Origin: Methanomicrobiales archaeon
GTDB taxonomy: Archaea > Halobacteriota > Methanomicrobia > Methanomicrobiales > Methanospirillaceae
Reading direction: 5' to 3'
Assembly (NCBI GenBank): GCA_012516785.1
Contig: JAAYWH010000013.1
Span: forward strand, 1-53,274
Length of the DNA: 53,274 nucleotides
The position numbers were made by a program, and so were the translations under genes. The notes under the pieces were generated by a model. The model saw only the letters and a program-made list of their open reading frames with translations. It was not told the DNA's origin and searched no databases. Positions 19,567-27,691 of the stretch are shown in pieces; the first letter of the stretch is position 1, and every line of letters starts with the position of its first letter.

Positions 19567-20736
19567 ATGATCACGCTTGCGCTGGCGGGAAAGCCAAACT
19601 GCGGGAAATCCACGTTCTTCAGGGCTGCCACCCTTGCCCCGGCTGAGATTGCCAATTACCCCTTCACTACGATCAATGCCAATTTCGGGGTCGCCTTCAC
19701 GCGGACCGTCTGCCCCTGCAGGAGCCTGAACCTCCCTTGTGAGAACTGCCATGACGGGGTCAGGTTCGTCCCGGTCAATCTTGTTGATGTTGCAGGGCTC
19801 GTCCCCGATGCGCACAAGGGCAGGGGGCTGGGGAACCAGTTCCTCGACAACCTGCGCCAGGCCGATGCCATCCTCCATATCGTGGATGCAAGCGGCTCGA
19901 CCGACAGTGAGGGAAACCCCGTCGATGTCGGCAGTCATGACCCGAGAAAGGATGTCGTCTTTCTCGAATACGAGATGACGATGTGGATCTATGGGATCCT
20001 TGAGAAACACTGGTCCAAGATCCAGCGCCAGGCCCAGTCAAAGACCTACCCGGTTCACCGGGGGATTGCTGAAGTCCTCACCGGTCTCCGCATCACTCCT
20101 GAAGATGTGAAGGACGCTGAGGAGAAGGCTGGGATCGACCTCGTCCACGCAGATCCCGACTCCCTGATCAGGTTCTGCCGGGAGATCACGAGGATCAGCA
20201 AGCCGATGGTGCCAGTCGGAAACAAGGTGGACCAGGCACCCGGGGAGATTATTGCCACCCTGAAGAACGAGGGGTTCCTCTTTGCCTCTGCCGCTGGTGA
20301 ACTGGCACTCCGGAACGCTGCCCAGGCAAAGCTGATTGGCTATCTCCCGGGTGATCCCGGTTTTTCGCTCGTCAACGAATCCGCCCTCTCCCCTCCCCAG
20401 AAGGCGGGCCTGGGAAAAATCGCGGAGGTCATGCAGAAATACGGCGGTACCGGTGTCCAGCAGGCAATCGACCATACCATCCGCCGGCTCCTTGACCTGA
20501 TCGTGGTCTATCCGGTAGAGGATGAACATAAATTCTCGGACAGCAAAGGCCGGATACTCCCGGATGCGTTCCTGATGAAGCGGGGATCAACTCCCCGCGA
20601 TCTTGCGTTCATGGTGCATACTGATATCGGTAAGGGATTCCTGTATGCCGTTGATGCCCGGACAAAGATGCGGGTGAAGGATACCCATGAGCTGCAGGAC
20701 GGGGACATCATCCGGATTATCAGTACGGCAAAATGA
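19567..20736 (+). CDS. ychF: YchF/Obg-family P-loop NTPase
   Basis: A translation-associated TRAFAC NTPase (389 residues). G1 is GKPNCGKST near the N terminus, G3 is DVAGLV followed by GRGLGNQFLDNLRQ, G4 is GNKVDQ, and a C-terminal TGS domain (about 310-389) is present. Archaeal members carry the inserted Cys-rich segment seen here (CPCRSLNLPCENC). YchF prefers ATP in studied members and binds ribosomes; NKVD here leaves the preference open. The ATG at 19567 has AAAGGAAAT upstream. Confidence 0.92.
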   Translation: MITLALAGKPNCGKSTFFRAATLAPAEIANYPFTTINANFGVAFTRTVCPCRSLNLPCENCHDGVRFVPVNLVDVAGLVPDAHKGRGLGNQFLDNLRQADAILHIVDASGSTDSEGNPVDVGSHDPRKDVVFLEYEMTMWIYGILEKHWSKIQRQAQSKTYPVHRGIAEVLTGLRITPEDVKDAEEKAGIDLVHADPDSLIRFCREITRISKPMVPVGNKVDQAPGEIIATLKNEGFLFASAAGELALRNAAQAKLIGYLPGDPGFSLVNESALSPPQKAGLGKIAEVMQKYGGTGVQQAIDHTIRRLLDLIVVYPVEDEHKFSDSKGRILPDAFLMKRGSTPRDLAFMVHTDIGKGFLYAVDARTKMRVKDTHELQDGDIIRIISTAK

Positions 20737-20928
20737 CCGGGGGCACTCATCCTGCTCCCCTTCACCCCCTCCCCATCCCGTCTTCCTGGTATCATGAGAT
20801 ACAAATCCGTAGGGGGGGTAAGGAGGGCAGTAAGGGGAATCAAATACTGCCTGCTCTGGGAGCGTAGTGGTAATCGCGTCAGACACGTTTTTTCCGGGAC
20901 GTGCAAATAATGGCTTTTATCAGATAAC

Positions 20929-20936
20929 TTTAAATA
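20929..20936 (+). promoter_or_regulatory. TATA box of the 106-residue protein gene
   Basis: TTTAAATA lies 26-33 bases before the ATG at 20962, which predicts a leaderless transcript. The 225-base gap upstream (20737-20961) holds no gene that I can see. Confidence 0.5.
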
Positions 20937-20961
20937 CTCACATATAATACCTCAATATAAT

Positions 20962-21282
20962 ATGGGTGGAGAGGTATTCCAGGCCCAGGTCATCAAGAAC
21001 TTCTTTGATACCATCACCGGCACAGACCGGAACCTGACACGTATCTACCTGTGCGTAATCAGCCTGGCAAAGCTCCGGATGGAGAACCCGGAAAAGGTCT
21101 CGTTCCTCGTGGACCAGATCCGGAAGAGCAAGCAGCAGCGTGAGCTCTCGGTTGATATCCTCGATTACATGGTGGATGCTGCCATCCAGCTTGACCTGAA
21201 CGTGGTGCAGACAGCGTTCGGGGTCAAGACTATCGGCGAGGTCATGCAGGACTTCAACGGCATCAGCCTCGATTCCCTCTAA
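20962..21282 (+). CDS. small all-helical protein of unknown function
   Basis: A soluble 106-residue protein that I do not recognise. It is rich in amphipathic helices (FFDTITGTDRNLTRIYLCVISLAKLRM; VSFLVDQIRKSKQQRELSVDILDYMVDAAIQL) and has no signal peptide or metal-binding motif. A strong TATA box stands directly upstream and codon use matches its neighbours, so I consider it a real expressed gene. It is monocistronic, and a T-rich stretch at 21353-21359 may end it. Confidence 0.6.
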   Translation: MGGEVFQAQVIKNFFDTITGTDRNLTRIYLCVISLAKLRMENPEKVSFLVDQIRKSKQQRELSVDILDYMVDAAIQLDLNVVQTAFGVKTIGEVMQDFNGISLDSL

Positions 21283-21505
21283 ACCTTTTCTCCCCGTGCC
21301 CTTGCAGGATTGACGGAATACTCTCTTTATCTGGGACAGAGTATCACTTCTTTTTTCCTATAGGCAGATTCCCCTTGGCAGATGAGACCCTTCATCCCTC
21401 TCTATTTACTCCCTCTGCCTTTCTTTCACGGAAAATGCCCATGGCAGAAGATGTGAGGAAGGACCTATCCCCAGGAAATCGAATAAAAAAGGGAGGAATC
21501 CTGCC

Positions 21506-22354
21506 TCAAAGGCCAAGGAGTTCCTTGTACGGGTTCAGGATCTGCAGGATGAAGTTCTGGTGTTCATCGAGCATCTGGCCGTCATCCGGGGAGTACAGGT
21601 AGGCGACAGCATAGCAGAGCACCATCGAATTATCAAGGGTGAAATCCTCAAAATTCTCGACCTGCTCCGGGGTGAGCTTCAGGGCAAGGTAAGGATCATC
21701 GCCTTCACCGAAGGTCTCTCTTGAATACTCCCTGATCTCAAATTCTTCCAGGCTTGTGGCACGATCCCGGAGGATCCGGAGCGCCTTTTTCAGGGTGGCT
21801 ATCGGACCCTCACCGGTCAGACGGGTGATGGCCTGGTCGGCACTGGAGATGGTGTTGGGATAGAGTCCGAACTTGAAGGAAAGGACTGCCGAGGCGACAT
21901 CGTGGGCGATCTCCCGATCGATGCCACGATACAGGGGTGTTATGCGGTGCATGTAATCATACAGGTATTTTTCCATAGGATCTTCTCCGATTCTGTTAAC
22001 CGGAGTACTGAACCGGAGGTTCAGCCTCACAACGAGGATGGTCAGGCTCGCTCCGAACAGGAGCTGCAGGAGGGTGGTTGGTTTATTCTCAAGTGGTAAC
22101 AGGAAGATGAGCACTGCGTAGAGGGGTGCGAGGAGTGATACAATATCCCGCCTGGGTTTCAGCCAGGCCAGGTAGGCAAGGAGGATGGCACCTGCAATGC
22201 ATCCCCAGTAGAAGGCACCCGGATCGCGGATATATCCGGCTCTCCAAAGGAGGATGCCGAGTGCCGTACCTCCAAAACAAAGAACGGGAACTGCAATAGA
22301 GAGATATCTTTCACGAGATGTCAGGGGGTTTCTTGTGTCGTCATGCAGTTCCAT
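21506..22354 (-). CDS. membrane protein with soluble C-terminal domain, unknown
   Basis: A 282-residue protein. The first 110 residues hold four hydrophobic helices (about 17-35, 45-64, 70-87, 93-110). The remaining 170 residues are soluble and mostly helical (MEKYLYDYMHRITPLYRGIDREIAHDVASAV) with an acidic, Phe- and Tyr-rich tail. I do not recognise the family. It lies alone between the helical protein and a divergent sugar-nucleotide transferase. A signalling or envelope role would be guesswork. Confidence 0.6.
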   Translation of the reverse strand: MELHDDTRNPLTSRERYLSIAVPVLCFGGTALGILLWRAGYIRDPGAFYWGCIAGAILLAYLAWLKPRRDIVSLLAPLYAVLIFLLPLENKPTTLLQLLFGASLTILVVRLNLRFSTPVNRIGEDPMEKYLYDYMHRITPLYRGIDREIAHDVASAVLSFKFGLYPNTISSADQAITRLTGEGPIATLKKALRILRDRATSLEEFEIREYSRETFGEGDDPYLALKLTPEQVENFEDFTLDNSMVLCYAVAYLYSPDDGQMLDEHQNFILQILNPYKELLGL

Positions 22355-22405
22355 AGTACGGTTTCCGGCATACTATTGGAAAGAATCCCATAAATTAGTT
22401 TCAAT

Positions 22406-22447
22406 CCGATCTGATCGGCTCCGCTCCATATGGTTAAAACCGATCGG
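22406..22447. repeat. three CCGATC-type half-sites before the NDP-sugar gene
   Basis: CCGATC-T-GATCGG forms a perfect inverted repeat at 22406-22418, and CCGATCGG occurs again at 22440-22447. A TATA-like CATAAATTAG is at about 22389-22398, so the first palindrome is close to the predicted transcription start. A regulator site or a leader hairpin is possible. Confidence 0.35.
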
Positions 22448-22462
22448 GTTGAACAGAGACGT

Positions 22463-23641
22463 ATGAAGGTGTGTATTATGTGCGGGGGGGAAGGCACCAG
22501 GCTCCGACCCCTCACCTTTGACCGGCCAAAACCATGCATACCGATAGTGAACCGCCCCTCGGTCGAACATCTGGTCTCTCACCTCTCAAACCTCGGATTT
22601 TCCGAGATCGTGATCACCCTTGGGTACATGGGCACCCTGATCGAGCAAGCCTTGGGCGATGGCTCACTCTTCGGGGTCGACATCACCTATGTGCATGAAA
22701 AGACCAAGCTCGGGACCGCAGGGAGCGTCAAAAATGCCCAGGAATACCTTGACGGGCAGGACTTTCTCGTGGTGGGCGGGGACCACGTGACCGACATCAA
22801 CCTGCTTGAATTTTACCGGGTTCACATGAAAGAGCGCCCTATCGTTTCGATCGGTCTCATCAGTATCGATGAGCCATCTGAATACGGCATAGCCGAGATC
22901 GATGTCCACTACCAGATCAGGCGTTTCCGGGAAAAACCCGGACCGGGGGAGATCTTCTCCAACCTCGCAAGCACCGGGATATATGTCTGCAACCCCGAGA
23001 TATTCAACTGGATTCCTGGAGCGACCAAGTTCGATTTTGCCCGTGACCTCTTCCCCCTCCTGATGGAAAAGGGCTACGGGCTGAAGGGCTGGCTTGCCAG
23101 GGGGAACTGGACTGATGTGGGAAGTCCTGCCTCCCTCCGGCAGGCAGAACGTTGGAAACTTGACGACATCCCCTATACGAGCATACGGGGGAACATCTCG
23201 ATTCGGGGAGGCCAGATCCTTGGTCCCGTTCTGCTGGGTGATTCGATCTCGGTCGGCAGGAACTCTCAGATCATCGGTCCCGCCTCGATTGGAACCGGCA
23301 CCACGATCGGGGATGAAGTCCTGATCGGCCCGTATACCAGCATCGGGGAGCACTGCAGCATCCGTCCCGGGGCAAAGATCTTCTCCTCTTCCGTGTATAA
23401 CCACGTAATCCTCGGGAAAAACAGTACCGTGAGCGGGAGTATCATCGACAATGACACGGTGATAGGAGATGATTGCAGCCTCGAACATGATACGGTCATC
23501 GGGCCACGGGTGGTGATCAGGAACCGCGCGGTGATCCATTCAAAGACCCGGTTGTGGCCTGAAGTGGTGGTAGATGATGATACCATCGTAAAAGAGCATC
23601 TCCTGAATGAAAAATTCGATGGCAGGTGTGAAGGCTCCTGA
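22463..23641 (+). CDS. NDP-sugar synthase (nucleotidyltransferase with hexapeptide repeats)
   Basis: A 392-residue sugar-1-phosphate nucleotidyltransferase. The nucleotide-binding signature MCGGEGTRLRPLT is at residues 5-17 and KP-IPI follows. The sugar-binding GTAGSVKNA and metal-binding VVGGDHV segments are present. From about residue 240 a left-handed beta-helix of hexapeptide repeats carries I-G and N-x-x-I type turns. Family members make GDP-mannose, UDP-GlcNAc or dTDP-glucose, and the exact sugar cannot be told from the sequence. The ATG at 22463 begins the conserved strand; an ATG 33 bases upstream is less likely. The role is probably glycan synthesis. Confidence 0.85.
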   Translation: MKVCIMCGGEGTRLRPLTFDRPKPCIPIVNRPSVEHLVSHLSNLGFSEIVITLGYMGTLIEQALGDGSLFGVDITYVHEKTKLGTAGSVKNAQEYLDGQDFLVVGGDHVTDINLLEFYRVHMKERPIVSIGLISIDEPSEYGIAEIDVHYQIRRFREKPGPGEIFSNLASTGIYVCNPEIFNWIPGATKFDFARDLFPLLMEKGYGLKGWLARGNWTDVGSPASLRQAERWKLDDIPYTSIRGNISIRGGQILGPVLLGDSISVGRNSQIIGPASIGTGTTIGDEVLIGPYTSIGEHCSIRPGAKIFSSSVYNHVILGKNSTVSGSIIDNDTVIGDDCSLEHDTVIGPRVVIRNRAVIHSKTRLWPEVVVDDDTIVKEHLLNEKFDGRCEGS

Positions 23642-24071
23642 AAAAGGGTATGGTAGCATTTCATCCCCTGTTTTTTCACATCGGGTAGGAGGATACCTCC
23701 CATCAGAGACTATCCTCGGCGAGCTTCTTTGGTTTTCACCAGCTGTTGTGGCATCCCTCCGATGTGAGAGGGCTCACACAAGCATCCCGATTTTTTCATA
23801 TTTCATGGAGAATGGTCATCACTTTCTGAATAGATGCGGGAGCTCTGGCTGCTGTTTGTTTTCCGATGTGATTTATGAGAAATGGTGGTGGTGGAAATAA
23901 AAACAATCCCCAAATTGATGACACGATTCCCTTGTGGGGCACAGGCGTACAAGATGAAACTGCGGGATGTATTTTCAAATAAAAATCAAGGTCAGATAAA
24001 AATTGAGGGTATAATTCACAAGAGGCCCTGAAACATCGGGGTAATCTCGTTCCTGTCCAGATCTTTTCGCA
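23642..24071. other. 430-base gap without a recognisable gene
   Basis: I see no convincing coding sequence or tRNA here. A hairpin at 23763-23778 (TGTGAG, AGGG loop, CTCACA) is followed 12 bases later by six T residues at 23791-23796 and could act as a terminator for the NDP-sugar gene. The right half is AT-rich and contains the 3' end region of the converging CBS-ParB gene. Confidence 0.4.
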
Positions 24072-24878
24072 TCAGGCCCTTCGGACGAGCCGGTGGGTGA
24101 TGGCGACAAGGGGATGGCGGGCATAGTCAAGGACCTGGATATCATCAAGATTTCTCAGGTTCATCGCTTTTGCGGTCCGTTCCATGCCAAGCTCGATGTT
24201 CTCGTTCACTTCAATCACATAGGCATCCAGGGTTTTTATCCCGAGTTTCTTTGCGGCAATGGCCCGGTGATGCCCGTCAACGAGGATCAGCCTGCCCGGA
24301 CGTCGGATCACGATCAGGGGTTCTGCCAGCCCCTTCCTGATTTCGTACATCCTCCCTTCCAGTTCATCCTCGTATATTTTTGACTGGGTTGGGATCAGCT
24401 GGTCGATGGGGACCACCTCCCGTTTCAGTTCAGGATTGATCCCATGCAGCTTGTTCAGGGTGGTGATGAAATTGAAGACTTTCTCCGGTGATACATGCTC
24501 GATCTGGGACCTGATCACATCGGTGTTCGAGATGATGCCAAGCAGTTTGTTCTCCTGGTCGACCACTGGGAGTTTCTGGATCCCTGAACGGAAGATGACC
24601 CGGGCTGCATCGTTCACGCTCATGTCAGGATCGGCAACGATCAGGTGCTGGGACATTACCTTCTCAACCGGCGTGGCAGGCGGGACGAAGAGCAAATCCC
24701 GGGCAGAGATGTATCCCACCACCTCGCTGTCGTTGATGACAGGAAACCCATCATGCCCTGTCTTCTGGATCTTCTCCATGACCTCGCGCGTGGTGGCGTG
24801 CACATCGATGGTGATCACATCGTAGGTCATGTAGTCCCTGACCTTTTTCTTGTCCATTGCATGTAGGTTCCGGTTCAT
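24072..24878 (-). CDS. CBS-pair protein fused to a ParB-like domain
   Basis: A 268-residue protein. Residues about 15-130 are two CBS motifs (VRDYMTYDVITIDVHATTREVMEKI and VEKVMSQHLIVADPDMSVNDAARVI), which usually bind adenine nucleotides. The second half (about 160-240) resembles the ParB/sulfiredoxin N-terminal domain, with PIDQLIPTQ and the signature LVDGHHRAIAAKKLG. In the family this fold binds or hydrolyses NTPs (CTP in ParB). A nucleotide-sensing regulator is inferred; there is no HTH, so a partition role is unlikely. The start at 24878 is uncertain, and an ATG at 24854 is also plausible. Confidence 0.82.
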   Translation of the reverse strand: MNRNLHAMDKKKVRDYMTYDVITIDVHATTREVMEKIQKTGHDGFPVINDSEVVGYISARDLLFVPPATPVEKVMSQHLIVADPDMSVNDAARVIFRSGIQKLPVVDQENKLLGIISNTDVIRSQIEHVSPEKVFNFITTLNKLHGINPELKREVVPIDQLIPTQSKIYEDELEGRMYEIRKGLAEPLIVIRRPGRLILVDGHHRAIAAKKLGIKTLDAYVIEVNENIELGMERTAKAMNLRNLDDIQVLDYARHPLVAITHRLVRRA

Positions 24879-24920
24879 ATCACTTCAAATAATCGGAAAA
24901 AAAGGGAGATGCAGGAGGGA

Positions 24921-25397
24921 TTACTCAACTTTTATGGGAGAACCGCGTTCTGTCGTGCTCTTCTTCAGCCTGATCTCGAGAACGCCGTTCTTGAACGTGG
25001 CCGATGCATCGGCATCGGTGACGTCATGCGGGAGGGCGACGATACGGCTCATAGCCCCGCTCATCCTCTCCTTCATAAAGTATCCTTCCTCTTTCTCCTC
25101 CGTCTCGGCCTTCCGCTCTGACCGGATCTCAAGTGTTCCTGGATTGACGAGCGAGACTGAGAGATCGGCCTTTTCTGCCCCCGGGAGGTCGGCTACCACG
25201 ATGACCTCGTCATCATGGTCGCGGACATCGACCCGGAACTCGCCCCGGAGTGCGGGCATCATGCGGTCAGCGATCCCCCCGGGAGGAAGGAGCCGGCCTG
25301 AAGGGCCCCAGAACCGGTTCTCCATCTCATTCATCATCTCATCAAGGTCTCTCCAGGTCCATCCGAATGGATATCTCCTGCGGTACATTCTTGGCAT
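24921..25397 (-). CDS. hsp20: small heat-shock protein Hsp20
   Basis: A 158-residue alpha-crystallin chaperone that binds unfolding proteins without ATP. The alpha-crystallin domain spans about residues 52-145: EFRVDVRDHDDEVIVVADLPG at the start, and the FKNGVLEIRLKK signature at the end. The tail ends in a short I-x-V-like motif (PIKVE). An Arg-, Tyr- and Trp-rich N terminus is normal for archaeal sHSPs. The ATG at 25397 has GAGGAGGA upstream. A 17-base palindrome at the predicted transcription start suggests regulated expression. Confidence 0.95.
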   Translation of the reverse strand: MPRMYRRRYPFGWTWRDLDEMMNEMENRFWGPSGRLLPPGGIADRMMPALRGEFRVDVRDHDDEVIVVADLPGAEKADLSVSLVNPGTLEIRSERKAETEEKEEGYFMKERMSGAMSRIVALPHDVTDADASATFKNGVLEIRLKKSTTERGSPIKVE

Positions 25398-25407
25398 TCC
25401 TCCTCAC

Positions 25408-25424
25408 CCACCCGACACGGGTGG
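25408..25424. promoter_or_regulatory. perfect palindrome in the hsp20 promoter region
   Basis: CCACCCG-ACA-CGGGTGG is a perfect inverted repeat with 7-base arms. The hsp20 TATA element (ATTAATATAATAT on the minus strand) lies at about 25445-25457, so the predicted start of transcription falls at the edge of the palindrome. It sits just upstream of the ribosome binding site. It could be a repressor operator or a leader hairpin that limits translation at low temperature. Confidence 0.5.
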
Positions 25425-25444
25425 ACTACCTTTAGGTTAATGTT

Positions 25445-25457
25445 GATATTATATTAA
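25445..25457 (-). promoter_or_regulatory. TATA box of hsp20
   Basis: A strongly AT-rich ATTAATATAATAT element on the minus strand lies 48-60 bases before the ATG. This leaves a leader of about 25-30 bases that contains the palindrome at 25408-25424. Confidence 0.5.
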
Positions 25458-25480
25458 TTTTTGTGCATTTCCAAGAACCG

Positions 25481-25512
25481 AATGGAATGTTTATCTCCCA
25501 AAGAATTCCATT
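25481..25512. promoter_or_regulatory. inverted repeat at the FKBP-like gene promoter
   Basis: AATGGAAT (25481-25488) and ATTCCATT (25505-25512) are perfect 8-base inverted arms with a 16-base spacer that includes a TATA-like TTTATC. The second arm ends 8 bases before the start codon at 25521. It is a possible operator. Confidence 0.35.
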
Positions 25513-25520
25513 AAAAATGA

Positions 25521-26228
25521 ATGAAATCGGATAAAAAAGGAAAACCGGTTGGCAAAAAGGGCGACAGTACCAAATCATGGGCAAAGATCTTCCTGGTATT
25601 GGGCTGTATCTTATTCGTCGGTGTTATGATCATCACCTCTCTCGGAACGAACTGGCTCGTTACCATGAATCCTGCAAAAACTGGTGATACCGCGATCATC
25701 GATCTGACGATCCGCGACTCGCAGGGACGGCCGGTGCTCACCACCAATGCACGGATTTTCAATACCAGCTACGAGAACGGAGAGGTGGTCTGGTATACCA
25801 ATCCTCTCACAATGGCGGTCAATTCCACCTCCACTGAGATGATCTCCCCCCTCCCGGTCTATCGCTATGATTATGGGGAGGCGAGCTTCGCTCTCTTTGG
25901 CGATGAATTAAGCCAGATATCCTCAGCTCTCGAAGGGATGAAGCAGGGTGGATCCGAAAAGATCGTCTTTGAAAACACCGACCAGCTCCAGCGGGATATG
26001 ACTCCTGAGCAATTCGCACAAATGGGAGGTAACATTACCACGGCCGTGCCGGGAGACCAGCTCCTCCTCGCCTTTACGACCAACCCCATGCTCAATATGG
26101 ATGACAACTCAACTCCGGAGTATGCCATCCGCACCTCTGTCATTGCCGGAAAGACCGGTGAGAATGTCACCGTGAATTACGGGTACCCGAGCGCCGATAT
26201 ATCGATTGTCCGTCTGAACCGTGCGTGA
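25521..26228 (+). CDS. membrane-anchored FKBP-like peptidyl-prolyl isomerase
   Basis: A 235-residue protein. A Lys-rich cytoplasmic start precedes a single membrane helix (residues about 21-44: KIFLVLGCILFVGVMIITSL), so the rest faces outside. The outer part resembles the SlyD/FKBP fold: AKTGDTAIIDLTIRDSQGRPV at the start, an inserted flap domain rich in acidic and polar residues, and SALEGMKQGGSEKIVF. An extracytoplasmic protein-folding role is inferred. The FKBP match is moderate, because the catalytic aromatic residues are hard to place by eye. Confidence 0.65.
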   Translation: MKSDKKGKPVGKKGDSTKSWAKIFLVLGCILFVGVMIITSLGTNWLVTMNPAKTGDTAIIDLTIRDSQGRPVLTTNARIFNTSYENGEVVWYTNPLTMAVNSTSTEMISPLPVYRYDYGEASFALFGDELSQISSALEGMKQGGSEKIVFENTDQLQRDMTPEQFAQMGGNITTAVPGDQLLLAFTTNPMLNMDDNSTPEYAIRTSVIAGKTGENVTVNYGYPSADISIVRLNRA

Positions 26229-26231
26229 TGT

Positions 26232-26267
26232 CCGGGCACGCCTATTTATAGCCCGGCTCCCTTTTTT
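26232..26267 (+). terminator. hairpin plus T-run that also encloses a TATA box
   Basis: CCGGGC (26232-26237) pairs with GCCCGG (26251-26256), and a T6 run follows at 26262-26267. It begins four bases after the FKBP-like stop codon, so it looks like a terminator. The loop holds CTATTTATA (26242-26250), a good box A for the next gene. One element may end one transcript and start the next. Confidence 0.45.
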
Positions 26268-26272
26268 ACAGT

Positions 26273-26530
26273 ATGCTCAGGGTGATATCGTTCTTTCAGG
26301 AAGGATGCATGGCCTGCGAGGAGCAGGATCCAATAAACAGGGAAGTTGAGGAAGCACTCGGAATACGATTCGAGATGATCAATCCTTTACAGGAAAGGTC
26401 CTTTATCGACACCTACCATCTCCAGGTGACTCCGACCATTCTCATCGTCAAGGATGACAGGGTTGTTGAACGGTTTGAAGGGGTGGTGCACCGGGAACAG
26501 CTCGAGGAAGCGATCCGGCACCACTTATAG
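26273..26530 (+). CDS. thioredoxin-family protein
   Basis: A short thioredoxin-fold protein of 85 residues with the redox motif CMAC at residues 12-15 (FFQEGCMACEEQ) and the cis-Pro segment TPTILIV. The TATA element 27 bases upstream predicts a leaderless mRNA. It is smaller than standard thioredoxin and closer to the small archaeal redoxins. The last six bases overlap the converging zinc-finger gene. Confidence 0.82.
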   Translation: MLRVISFFQEGCMACEEQDPINREVEEALGIRFEMINPLQERSFIDTYHLQVTPTILIVKDDRVVERFEGVVHREQLEEAIRHHL

Positions 26531-27100
26531 TGGATATCCATAGACCCGTTTTATCTTCCGTGCAATCCCTTTCTGGCCCTCGTGTCGGAGGGCGGCGCCA
26601 TCGCGCATCTTCATGTGGGCGATCCGGAATCGCCGGTTCCCGACCCGGTATACCTCTCCGACCACAAACGGCTCCTCTCCGCTGACACGGATGGCGAGCG
26701 GGACGGTCGATCGCCCGTCATGGACTGATACCCTGACCAGGACCTCTTCGATCTTCCGGCTCCACAAGGCAGTGATATCCTTTGCCCGTGCTTTCCTGAC
26801 CCGGTGCTGCCCCCGTTCGATTGCCGTGACCTCGACACCGATATACTCCGCGCCGCAGACTGCTACATGGTGGTCACCGATCTGGCATGGTTCATCGGGC
26901 AGGAGCTCGATGGCACAGATGCGGGAGGTGCCCTCTTCCGAGACTATCGTCTTTACGTGAAGCGGAGGCTGCTCTTTTTGCCGTGCCAGCTGGTGTACGG
27001 TACCGCAGGTCGTGCACCGAACCCGTGTCTGCCTGGACTGCGACAGAACTATATGATCCTGCTCGTCCTTACATTCAGGACAAAATATTCTTATCTCCAT
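26525..27100 (-). CDS. HVO_0476-family zinc-ribbon protein
   Basis: A 191-residue conserved archaeal protein. The N-terminal zinc ribbon is formed by FCPEC and RCTTC about 25 residues apart (CPEC-x(n)-CTTC), followed by a beta-rich domain (residues about 60-190) ending in a basic KIKRVYGYPL tail. It resembles the HVO_0476 zinc-finger family, whose function is not defined; nucleic-acid or ribosome binding is plausible. I chose the ATG at 27100, which starts MEIRIFCPEC. An ATG at 27136 is possible. Confidence 0.78.
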   Translation of the reverse strand: MEIRIFCPECKDEQDHIVLSQSRQTRVRCTTCGTVHQLARQKEQPPLHVKTIVSEEGTSRICAIELLPDEPCQIGDHHVAVCGAEYIGVEVTAIERGQHRVRKARAKDITALWSRKIEEVLVRVSVHDGRSTVPLAIRVSGEEPFVVGEVYRVGNRRFRIAHMKMRDGAALRHEGQKGIARKIKRVYGYPL

Positions 27101-27169
27101 CTTCAAGAGCCGGTGTACCTGTCTTCCCTTCTCCATTATTAGGATTGGCCTGGAAGGAGCATGGGCATT

Positions 27170-27664
27170 ATGATGAAAGGCGTTCCACTGGGATCAGGAC
27201 AACTCCGATCTGGTATGACCCTGACTGAATGCACGACCCTCACAGAGACGATACGGTGCCGGGGCCACCGGAATGTCCTCTCGCTGCATACCGGCACCTT
27301 CATGATCACCAAAGACCTGCACCTCACCTGCAAGGGCGACTGCATTATCGCGATCGGTGCTGACAAGGGTGCCGTGGATCTCTCCCCCGCATTCAGGAAA
27401 GCTCTCTCAACCGACGATGCCATGCTCTTTACAAAACTTACCTGCCGGGATATCTCGATCACCGCCTTCTCATGGGGATCGGCCGGGATGACCCTGCTCC
27501 ACCCGACGGACCTGGTCTGGCGGAAGAGCACCTATGTCTGCGGGCGGACGGTCGGGATTGGATCGGACCTGGCGGCAAAAGACCTGCCACGCGAGCTGGT
27601 CGACTGCCTTCGGAACGGAGAAGAGCTCCTCGTTGAAATGACGGTGGCCACTGGGGGCCCATGA
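27170..27664 (+). CDS. DUF371 family protein
   Basis: A conserved archaeal protein of about 164 residues. The family pattern is visible from about residue 32: RCRGHRNVLSLHTGTFMITKD, then KGDCIIAIGADKGAVDLS, and later FSWGSAGMTLLHPTDLVWRKS. No biochemical role is established for DUF371. The start at 27170 has GGAG about 9 bases upstream, and starts at 27161 or 27215 are alternatives. It lies beside a divergent zinc-ribbon gene and converges on exonuclease VII. Confidence 0.75.
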   Translation: MMKGVPLGSGQLRSGMTLTECTTLTETIRCRGHRNVLSLHTGTFMITKDLHLTCKGDCIIAIGADKGAVDLSPAFRKALSTDDAMLFTKLTCRDISITAFSWGSAGMTLLHPTDLVWRKSTYVCGRTVGIGSDLAAKDLPRELVDCLRNGEELLVEMTVATGGP

Positions 27665-27691
27665 AGGATACGATCAGGCCCCGGCAGCCTG

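Noticed and set aside
22664-23539. A 291-residue open frame on the minus strand
   Set aside because: It mirrors the NDP-sugar synthase and lacks any recognisable domain.
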